A DNA stretch of 64,000 nt from Kudoa neothunni. Its lineage: Eukaryota; Cnidaria. The DNA is taken from assembly GCA_964304625.1 (NCBI GenBank), contig OZ199838.1:1612001-1676000 (forward strand). The letters run 5' to 3'. Every line of letters starts with the position of its first letter. The stretch's first letter is position 1. Positions 49,722 to 59,461 of this stretch are shown one piece after another. Position numbers and translations under genes: made by a program. The notes beneath the pieces are model-generated. The model was given only the letters and a program-made list of their open reading frames with translations. It was not told the origin of the DNA and made no database searches.

Positions 49722-50189
49722 GATATTTGTAAAAATATTACATATAAAATTTGAAGCCCATATGTATCCAAAGTATACAATAAAAAACACAAATAATTTA
49801 TACAACTATACGTTACCCAAATCCTACTTTTTTGCACCTGTTCGTTTTGTAAAGTTAACCATCATAAAAAATGAGTTTGGAAAAATAAATCACCGAAATT
49901 GGTTTTAGGAAATTTCAAGTGTAATAAATTTAAAAAGTTGACCATATTGCTATCATAATATTTTAATGATAAAATTATTGTAACTTTTTTTACAATTCAG
50001 ATAACTTAACCAAAAAAATGTATAAACTAAAAAAGTATTAGTTGATTCTATTAATGTTTTAAACAGTTGATAATTAATACAAAAAAATGATAGAGAAGAT
50101 AATTTATAAAATGTGTAAAGTTTATTAATATGATTGAGTTATATAATTTTGAAAATCAAATACTATTAACAAATTTTTTACAATGTATA

Positions 50190-50520
50190 CGCAACTTGGA
50201 AGTTAATAAATGGACAGTCGAGTGGGCAAATTGGTTGTAGGAAATTTAACGATGCATTCACGTGCGCCAGCGGTGTTGTATTCGGGATTTTGTAATAAAA
50301 TTAGATATTAATATAATTACCTGAATTTTTCCTCTCGGTATTTTTTTATTTTAATATAAATAATCGTTAGAGAATCGGGGGAAAATCTAAGCAGTAGGAT
50401 GTTTTCTAGGTACCACATGCTGTCTTAAAACCTCTCCTGTCAACGTCATTTCTATCGTGCACCCGTATCAATATCCTCAACAATTGTGAAATAAGTGTTG
50501 TTGGATGAATTTATAAACAT
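50190..50520 (-). mobile_element. Merlin terminal repeat, copy A, with transposase remnant
   Basis: 50190-50430 is related to the repeat at 56945-57200 (about 70% by eye): GGAAATTTAACGATGC, CCTCTCGGTATT and TTTATTTTAATATAAATAAT occur in the same order. To its right the similarity continues into a decayed minus-strand stretch (IVEDIDTGA, compare WIVGGIDEK of the 57199-57603 transposase). It is cut by the piggyBac-like element at 50538. Confidence 0.55.
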
Positions 50521-50537
50521 AATAACAGGCCGATTAA

Positions 50538-51710
50538 ACCTTCCAGGAACAATCGATTCGAAAAACCGTGTGTGACCGTGACCGCGACCAAGTGGGGTCT
50601 CGCGAGACCCCAGTAAAAATAGAACGTAGACTTAAAAGTAAACATAATAATGAACTGATTTATGTTACAATTATTATGTAATTTCATGATTGTCAATAAA
50701 TATCTAAATTTTTGTGATTCGGTAATTCACGAAGGTTACATTTGAATGAGCTTATTATATACTTTGATGTGCCCATGTATTGTTAACGCATACAAAATTT
50801 AGTTTTCTTTTAAAACTAAAGACATTATGGAATCAATAATTAAAATGTAAATAAGGCATAATATTACAAAACAGTTGGACGTTTTATCCGTAACATTCGG
50901 CTGCCACATGATGGTGAAGGATCGATCTTAAGATTAAGAAGTGAAACATACCTTTTAAATTGAAAAAATTTCATTATGTTTTTAAGTGTGCTTTTTGGTT
51001 AAAACTTAAATATTCTTTCATATCAAGAGATATGAATAATCGTGACCCAAATCAAACGATATAATGTATAATGTCACTCCAATTTAAAAATCAACGTGAT
51101 TAATATTTCGAGAATAATGCTTCGGGAACATACAAACTTCAAAAGATTGTTCCAGTCCAGATGATCAGAAAAAATTGAAGCGTTTTCGATATGCTCATGT
51201 AAATAATCAGTACCACCTGATTGGTCATCGCATTTCTCAATGATATAACACATTCATCCATGCTTTGCTGGTCCAATTCAGACATATTATATTCAGATAT
51301 TTGCTCATCCTCAGAATAATCATCGATGTAGTCTTCAGCATTATTTTCATTATTTTTTGAGAATAACAAATTCAATTGGTTAGGAAAAGCAAAAAAACGT
51401 AGATAGATCAATCGGATTAGTTATCGCTAATCTATAGCGGTAATCTTCTGAGATTTTTGTCGTTATTTTCATACAAATGTAATGTTTAAACGAAATTAAT
51501 TTTTTAAAATTTCACTGGAATTAATATTTATAAAATGAATAATTGAGGTTACGAACATTTATAATTGCATGCACTCAAAATATTATTTTATTATAAAGTT
51601 AAACATTATAGAGAATATGAATTTTAACATCAACGGAAGCTGATTTTTCGAGTTACGATCAAAAAGACACATCATGGGGTCTCGGTAGACATCGTTTGAT
51701 CCTATAGGGG
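50538..51710. mobile_element. piggyBac-like element with TTAA target
   Basis: 1173 bp between TTAA at 50534-50537 and TTAA at 51711-51714. The left end ACCTTCCAGGAACAATCGAT pairs with the inverted right end CCCCTATAGGATCAAACGAT. Subterminally both sides carry GGGGTCTCG; on the left it forms the perfect palindrome TGGGGTCTCGCGAGACCCCA. Inside, the minus frame 51139-51411 has an acidic stretch (EDYIDDYSEDEQISEYNMSE) like the N-terminus of piggyBac transposases, but the catalytic part is absent. It therefore looks like an internally deleted copy. Confidence 0.72.
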
Positions 51711-52675
51711 TTAATTCAAACGATTATTTACCTGGGCTCTAAAAAACTCGAGGGGCAGAGATAGCCGGCAACTCTCGGTGATCATTTCAGTAGCACTCAT
51801 TGAATTGTTTGTCGGGTGGGTAATCGATATCAGGACACCTTCGTTGAAGGTAATTTGTCCCAACAAATTTAAAAGCAAATATCTTCTGAAAAGACTCATT
51901 ATTTTTTGGCTATGAAAGAGCTAGCTTAATATGACCGCACTTGTCTTATTGTCACAGAAAATTAATTTTTTGAAATTTAGAAAGGATCATGATGAATAAT
52001 TATGTCACGAAATTGCGAAATTCGCAACGGAAAGTGTATTATTATATCTTATTAATTTTAGGATGTTTGCAAAGCTATAGCTATAAGCTGGTTGCTTTAA
52101 ATCTATGTGTCATTTCTTATATATCGTGTAATAGTTATTTGATCAATTATCCTATCGATTTTACGAAGAAATTAATCAAAATCCTTGAATGTGCTGATAC
52201 AGACGACATTAGATTTCCAAAATGGTATTCACAAAAAAAGAGTCGTAATAATATTGTTTGGTGATTCTAACGATTACATATTAAATTGTAGATACTATAA
52301 GATGCCCAATAAGAAATCTTTCATTAAATATTATTCGGATCATGGCGAGATAAGTATTTTTATATGATTCAACGATGGGAACGTTAAAATGGGATTTGCA
52401 TTCATGTAACTTTGGTCTATTTGACTCAATGAATATTCATAATCTTTAATAATCATCGAGTGCGTTACTCTAATTTAACATGGTAACATATGTTTCTGTT
52501 TCTTCATTTTATTGAATCTCAACATAATAAAATTTCAAATATTGAGTGTTGATAAAACCAATAAAATGATATTCTAACCTTTTCACATTTAATAACAGTT
52601 TGGTAGTGTCATTAATTATATTCTTGTAATCAGTACACAATTTCCCTATCTTTTTAATTGTATTTTAGTTGACAT
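51711..52675. other. Region between piggyBac-like element and repeat copy B
   Basis: Contains a 62-codon minus frame (51711-51899, starting MSLFRRYLLLNLLGQITFNE and running into a GTAAAT at the piggyBac boundary) and a 91-codon plus frame (51989-52264) of no known family. The first could be an exon or old transposase N-terminus. Neither is supported well enough to call a gene. Confidence 0.3.
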
Positions 52676-52868
52676 GCACGATTATCTATATTAAAATAAA
52701 AGAATACCGAGAGGAAGTTTTCAGATAATTATGATAGCATTTAATTTTGGCACAAAATCCCTAATACTACATACTACATTGTCGTCACACACAAAAGCAT
52801 CGTTAAATTTCCAATAACCATTGAAAACCCACTTTATTGTTTTTACATTAACTTCTAAGTTTATTATG
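52676..52868 (+). repeat. Merlin terminal repeat, copy B (inverted)
   Basis: About 190 bp that is the near-identical reverse complement of 56945-57135 (only a few differences; shared words GAATACCGAGAGGAAGTTTT and CCCTAATACTACATACTACA). Relative to copies A and C it is inverted. Similarity stops at CACGATTAT on its left side, whereas A and C share about 70 bp more beyond that point. Confidence 0.85.
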
Positions 52869-53290
52869 TCTTAATAACATTTTTTTATGTACATCGACCA
52901 TGAACCTTTCAAGATAACAGTACATTCAATTATCACCTATTTTAGTTTATAAATTTTGTTGGCCAATTTATTTGAATTATAAAAAGAGTTATAATCGTTT
53001 TAACACAAAATTTGTATAGTCACAATATAATGAAGCTTTGATCTTCATTAGATTTAATATTTATCAAAAAAAATCTTTTAACAATTAGTTTTTAAAGAAT
53101 CATTCTTAACACGAGTTGATTGTACAAACAAAAAGAAGCTACATAAATAAGAATCTAGTAGTATATCACTTCAATTATGCTATATATTTTACTTGATTTC
53201 GCAGATATGTACGATCTTTTAATATAATATTCAATCTTTTCACATTTTTATAAGAATAATCATTATATGTTAACCCTTTGATATTATAAT
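52869..53290. other. AT-rich flank of the hAT element
   Basis: 422 bp, no gene. Its last 8 bp (53283-53290, attataat) are the left target duplication of the hAT element. Confidence 0.6.
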
Positions 53291-55098
53291 TAGGGTTTGC
53301 AATTTTCGACGTTTGTTTTAAGAATAAAAGAAAAACAAGTTTTTATCGGAGACTAAAAAATAAAGTTTTATAGAATAAAAATAATTATTTTGAGTAACTA
53401 GTAGTTAGAATGAAGCATCGAAACCATTGAAGCGCGTTCATTTGAGAGTTTCATTCGTTCTTTTCGAATTATATGATTTAATTTCGAAAAGCTTCGTTCT
53501 ACAGCGATAGATGTAATGGGTAATGTCAACAAATCCAATGGAAGTTTTGACAGCAATGGGCAAATATTGGATTTTTCCTTCCAAAAGTCTGTAGTGATAG
53601 AAGGATGATTTGAATAGTTAAGCGCCTTACAAAGGAAACTGTATCCATCTTTAAGGATAACTTTGTCTTTAACCCCTATTAAATAACAAAGATCATCATT
53701 ATGTCCATTTTCAATCGATAATGGCGTTGCTGGATCAACGCTTTTGATTGTTTTAAAGAAAGTGGCTGATGGAAAAACAATCATTAATACAATGTTCTAT
53801 AAAATCATGGATTTTTTCGATGATGCTTCCGCGAAAAGATTCAATTTTATTGATAAGATTTGTTCTAATTTCAAGTGGAAAAAGTCCAAGATTATCTTTG
53901 TGATCATTCAGAAAATCATTATTCATCCAGTCGAATATACTTGAAAAACAAAAATTATCGTTGGTTTCAATACGTTTCGAAAATTCAACCAGCGGCGTAA
54001 GTTCATCAATTAACACAGTGACAGAGAGAAATAAGACATTGATATTCTCAGAATTAATTAGTAGAATTTCATTTAGACGTTTTCCAAATTCTAAGGGTTT
54101 AACTTCATTTAGAAAATCGACAACAGCTGGATAATATTCTTTTATTTGCTTTAAGCAATTGTAAAAACTATACCAACGGATATCCATGACACGAGGAATT
54201 TCTTCGACATTTTCCAAATCGTTGTTCTTGAGATGAACCAGAAATTTTCTCTTTGCATTTCTATTCTTTGACAGAATAGATGAAAAATTCATGCAGAATT
54301 TTTTCATGTATGACGCTGAATCCGAAATAATAGCGCAACAGTTATCCCATACCAAGTCGTAACGTTTCAGCACGTTTGATAATTGATTAGCAACAATAAC
54401 AGAATTACAATTTAAAATTCTGGATGAATCTAACATAAATATCATTCTTTTATTTGAATGGTGATCGTAATAACAAGCCAACGTGTTGAAAACAGGTCTA
54501 TTATTAAAGTCAGGCGATTCGTCAATTATCACACTGAAGCGAACATCTACCATTGCTAGTTTAATTACGTCCATACTCCTCAAAAATATCGGGGAAATTT
54601 GTTTATCAATAAGAACTCTTCCATCGGGCAATGATCGTGAAGCTGGGCAATATTTAAAAAGAAAATTCCTCAATGAATTATCTTTATTGATAGCTCGGAA
54701 TGGAAGACCATCAAATAATACAATGTTTACTAGGTCCATTTCAATTTCGCTTGAGTTGGATCTATCAGGATGCAAAATATCCGTGATGGGGATAATGTTT
54801 TTCACATTAGTCTTCATAGTTGCGTGTTTTTGAGATCCAACATGTTCTTGTATTCTGTTTTGTTTAAGGGGTAAAACTAGCTTGCAATATTTGCATGACA
54901 GCGAGTCTCCCGCAACTTCCAGGTCGCTCCATTCAATCAAGTAATCAGCCAACTCTTGACGTTTTCTCCCCATTTACAAGATTCTCAATTCAACAAAATC
55001 GGCTTTTTTCGATCAAAAAAATAAAAACTGGCACGTTTTTTCGAATTCGATGGTTTAAATTGACGGAAATCGATTTTGATCGAAAATTGCAAGTCCCA
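53291..55098 (-). mobile_element. Nearly complete hAT transposon with perfect target duplication
   Basis: 1808 bp. The inverted ends are TAGGGTTTGCAATTTTCGA (left) and TGGGACTTGCAATTTTCGA (right, inverted). The 8-bp target duplication attataat is perfect (53283-53290 and 55099-55106). It carries one transposase on the minus strand, listed separately. The exact duplication and largely open frame suggest a recent insertion. Confidence 0.95.
53398..54973 (-). pseudogene. hAT transposase, one frameshift
   Basis: Two overlapping frames, 53753-54973 (406 codons) and 53398-53784. N-terminal BED-like finger (CKYCKLVLPLKQNRIQEHVG, SQKHA) at residues 24-51, then the RNase H-like core with first aspartate in VIIDESPDF, second in AIISDSASYMKKF, and the glutamate in LPITSIAVERSFSKLNHI, which is also the start of the hAT dimerisation domain. 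A single shift in the 53753-53784 overlap separates the core from the C-terminal domain. If the shift is real the copy is inactive; if it is a sequence error the element would look complete. Confidence 0.92.
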
Positions 55099-55564
55099 AT
55101 TATAATGTATTTAATCTTTGAGAAATACTTATAAATAAAGATGTTTTTTATATTTCTATGGTATTTTACTATTTTATCGGTTAGTTTAACGTTATGTTAT
55201 ATTAAATTTAACATTATTTCGTTATTAACAACAAATTAATGTAAAACATATTAAAAATTAATGAAATAGAACAGTTTCTATGATATTCAGATTGATAAAA
55301 TAAATCATTGACACGCTGTAGCTAAACAATTTCTTACTCAGATAATTAGTGTTTTCTTTATCATATTTCTTAAATATTATTACTGTGTTGAATACTTTTT
55401 CATATTATCCTCATAATTACAGTCGCTAATGTTTATATATTAAGTTGATATTTTCTCTATTTATAATATTTTATCGTGTATAAATTATTGTAGATCGTTG
55501 CACCAAGCAACATTAGGTCCTTATTATAATTTATCAATTTTAGCCTGAATATAAAACAATTTTT

Positions 55565-56870
55565 TTATTGAATGGTGTATTTGATAATTCTAAAAATATT
55601 TTTCAAAAGTTCATATTTCTTTCCCATAATAGAGCGGAACCACTCTTCAGCTAAATAACCATCCAAGTTTGTGAAAGATACTCCTCTCTTTATCCTCAAA
55701 AACTTCGTTTTTAACCAGCCCAAAGAGGCTTCAATAGTATTTGTATGAACTCCATATCTGACATAATTTTCAGAATGACTAATTCTAAAATGATTAAAAC
55801 CAAGCGATGACAAATTATTGTGGGCCTCCCATTCATCACTATAAATGGTTGACCCAGGGATGAGTTTATTTTGTATGATCCTAATCAATGTTTCCATGTT
55901 TTGTCTTTCAACATAAAAATAACGGACCTTTTCTAAACAACGTTTTTTATCATCCACTCTGCATAACGCGAGCCGAAAAATCCACGGACCATCAATGTGA
56001 TTTCCGTATCTTTCTCTCCGTCTCGCACCTATAATCGTATATGCGGGAAACAAAAAATTAATGTACTATTTGAAGTGTCTTCTGATTCGTTATTCTCTGT
56101 CGTTTCGTATTCACTTCCGGATAATTCGTCGATTGCTATGAAATGAAATGTGTAATAGTAACATACTACGATGTGTTATTAATGACGAATATTACTTAGT
56201 TCATCAAATTCTTTGTTTTGGGTCGTCTTTCAAAAATCTCCTTTTAAATACTGGCCCCGATTATTCTTACGCTTCCCATGAAGAAGCGTCTCATCAATTT
56301 CTATAATATACCTTTTTCCACCAAATTGTTTTCGAAGAAGAAAATTAGAAGCGCAAATACCCCTTATTCTTTTAAAACATACCCCCGCTATTTTTGTGGT
56401 TACATTAATATTTTCGGAGGCGGATAAAATGGTTTCATCCATGCTCCAATTATAAATGAACTCGCATATTTTCTTTATTGTTATGTTTGGAGGGGGTGGA
56501 ACAAACTCGAGCCCGAATAAAAGGTTCCACTTCGAGGAGATACCTAAGTTTTACACCTTCGAATTGTGAGACTAGTATTTACGTGTAAAACAATTACTTT
56601 TTATAGTAATAGCTGCATAAAAAATCCACATCATTCCTTTCAAGAGATTTAATCTTCGAAAGTGGCCTTTTTAACGTTCAAATTCCTTATAGTGAAGTAA
56701 AAACAATCGAAATTGTAACACCTGTTACATCTAAAAGACAGAGGAAGCAGATACTCTTTCTCTACAAGGTCGTTAAATAATTTAGCCGGATCATTGATCA
56801 ATAAAAAAAAAGTCATCATCATTAATAAAACTCAACAAACTCATTTTCTCTAACGCGCGGGAAATTTGAT
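55565..56870 (-). pseudogene. Merlin (IS1595/ISXO2-like) transposase, copy 1
   Basis: Minus strand. A Cys-rich start near 56800 (EYLLPLSFRCNRCYNF), then EFVPPPPNITIKKICEF near 56480, the first catalytic block RYIIEIDETLLHGKRKNNRG (56230-56442), an acidic insert (DELSGSEYETTENNESED) and the second half 55565-56053: GPWIFRLALC, STIYSDEWEAHNNL (second aspartate) and YGVHTNTIEASLGWLK (H…N…E). It has stops in the N-terminal third and a shift just after YLKGDF. A 60-nt GT…AG segment (56136-56195) may be a spliced intron. 3' of it, near 55512, lies a CAACATTAGGTCC word like the MITE ends at 40.9 kb. Confidence 0.85.
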
Positions 56871-56944
56871 ATGCTATTCTCTTAAACATTTTATATTTTG
56901 TTATATAAATTCAACGATCAATTCCTAAAAAATGTTATTTATAC

Positions 56945-57200
56945 ATATAATAAACTTAGAAGTTAGTGTAAAAACAATAAAGTGGGTTTTCAATGGTTAT
57001 TGGAAATTTAACGATGCTTTCGTGTGTGACGACAATGTAGTATGTAGTATTAGGGATTTTGTGCCAAAATTAAATGCTATCATAATTATCTGAAAACTTC
57101 CTCTCGGTATTCTTTTATTTTAATATAAATAATCGTGAAAGAATCGGCAAAAAACGATATGCAAAAAGGGTGTTTTTTAGTTGCCACATCCTACCCTATT
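56945..57200 (-). repeat. Merlin terminal repeat, copy C
   Basis: About 190 bp almost identical (inverted) to 52676-52868, plus a further 65-70 bp (AATCGTGAAAGAATCGG…TTTTTAGTTGCCACAT) shared only with copy A at 50.2-50.4 kb. It directly adjoins the truncated Merlin transposase copy 2, so it is probably the 3' end of that element. Confidence 0.75.
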
Positions 57201-57689
57201 ACCGATTTTGCTTGGTTGTAGTTGTCATGAAAACGTTGCATTTTTCATCTATTCCTCCCACAATCCATTGATCTTGATTAGCTAATATCCTACCCACGTT
57301 ATTCTTATTTTTACAAAGTTTGGATTCATCGATCTGAACGATAATTCTATCTCCATTGACCTTTTGGGAATTCTCAATTACATGGTTCGGATAGATATCC
57401 CTAATAAAATTCTTCCAAAACACTATAGTTTTGGAACTGATATGAATGTCTTCTTCATAAAAACGTTCACTGCTGATGCCGAAGGAATAATAATAGATGA
57501 TCTTTAGGATGTTTGGATGTTCCAGGTGACTTTCTTCAAAAAGAGTCTTTGCAGACATAAGTATACTTTCTACAGTGATTACAATAGAACGAATATCCGT
57601 CAATGCATCTTTTGCGCTGTATCAACTACATTTCCTTATTACAACATGTACTTATTTTTCTCTAAAGTCCAATGAATGCCAGAAATTCG
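57199..57689 (-). pseudogene. Merlin transposase, copy 2, truncated
   Basis: Minus strand 57199-57603 plus upstream remnants to 57689. Zinc-ribbon-like GYSFYCNHCRKYTYVC lies in one frame near 57560, then LFEESHLEHPNILKIIYYYS and the first catalytic block IIVQIDESKLCKNKNNVG in another, so there is a frameshift near 57535. The second aspartate and the H…N…E block are missing after VGGIDEKCNVFM. The upstream end is abutted by the terminal repeat of Merlin copy 3 at 57690. Confidence 0.8.
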
Positions 57690-57769
57690 GGCACTATTCT
57701 ACTATTCCGGACACAAACATTAAAGGAACTATAAGGGATTATAACAGCGTACAAATCCCGGGTTATTAG

Positions 57770-59461
57770 CGATATAGTTCATTGATAATAAAACCAAAAA
57801 TATTTACTGTTTTTTTATTTACAGATATACAATTACCTCCTTAAAAAACTAAAAATTAAATTCTGTCAATAGTCCCATATATGACGGTAATATAAATAAC
57901 TTAATCTCTATCATTAACATGTACTTACTCGAACTATTGTGAAGGAAGGTTATTCTTAATAAAATTATTGAATAAATTCGTTACACTAATTTTTGTAGTT
58001 ACATTTTAAGTAGTAATTATTTTAAAGCGGCATTATTAATGGTTGTTGTTGAGATGTATGGAGTTTACGAAATTCCTGCATATTAACAACTTTTTTTTAA
58101 ATTTTAACTATATCAAGCTGAATCAAAACAAGTTTCTTTAGCTTTTGAAAATTTTTTATTGTTATATATAACATTTGAGATCCGAAAATCATCACCATCT
58201 CATTACAATACTTGTTTGTTTCATTATTACTCAATTATTCACGTGCTAGATACATTTAAGGATCGAATTGAATTAGCGGTTGTTAGCTGCATTCAGAGAG
58301 GCCATATTATTAAACGTCACGATATATATCGAACTAAATACAAAATGGTTGATTATTAATAATCATCTTGGTAACAGCGGTTATTATAAAAATTATGAGT
58401 CTATATTATTCGATGAAAATTTTTATTGGCTTGAGTAGACAACAACCAAATAATGCTATAGCCAATATTAAATTATAGCTAGTCTCTCTTAAGAAAACGG
58501 TTTTTGTTTTATTTTATCCTTAAAACTTACGACCGGGAATTAACGTTTTGTTTTTTTATGTACATTATTTTACTATTAAAATCTTGAATTATATTTCTGG
58601 CAATTAGGACTGATGTAAAGTTACAAAATACTTCTATTACTAATATATGATGTAGAATTTTTGGATATATTTTTATATGTATATATGTATGCATGTAAGT
58701 GCTTAAAGATTACGTGAATATAAGATGATTGGTATTGGCTGATAAACGATTAATATCCTGAATCCACAAATCATTGATTGTTTTTATATGTTTAATGTAC
58801 AAATTAATTTTATAAGAATTTTGAAAAATAATACAGATGGGCCAATATATATTGCGATCGTCTATCTATACAATTTCATTAAGTTTGATGGCGAAATATC
58901 CGTACAGCGAATAATATAAATGCCAAACTTTCAATCTTTTCAAAAAAGGAAAATTATTATAAATGACTAGATAATTTCTAAAGGATTTTAGATTGTGTAT
59001 TATTTGTAATATAAAAATAATGTTTAATTCTTTCATAATTGGAAAATTTCGGCATACTTTCCATTGAATAAATGACTTTATTATTTTTAAAATTATTCGT
59101 TGTTTCATTTCAATTTCCTATAACCTCAGAGGATTATTAGACAAAAGCATAAAACACATTTTAAGACTTATACGCATATTTTTAAAACAACAAAACATAA
59201 ATACAACTATTTTAATCTTACAATATCATTACAATAATAAGACAATATTTCGAACTATACAACAGGTAATTTTTTGTATCCAAATGTTAAAAATATAAAT
59301 ATTAAAAACAATAAAACGCGCGAATTTAATAATTATGTAATTACATCAGAGAAAATTATAAGAATGTTTCTTTCTACATTTAAATTTAGATGTCAATACA
59401 AAAATTTTAAAAATTTGAATAGACGTAATAGCTTTAAAAAGGGAAAAATAAATAGCACATA
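57770..59461. other. Interior of Merlin copy 3, nothing recognised
   Basis: About 1.7 kb of AT-rich DNA inside the terminal repeats. Short frames occur on both strands but none shows a family motif. Confidence 0.45.

Noticed and set aside
58866-59108. 80-codon minus frame and other frames between 57.8 and 59.4 kb
   Set aside because: Ile/Leu/Lys/Phe-rich products typical of AT-rich noncoding DNA, without motifs.
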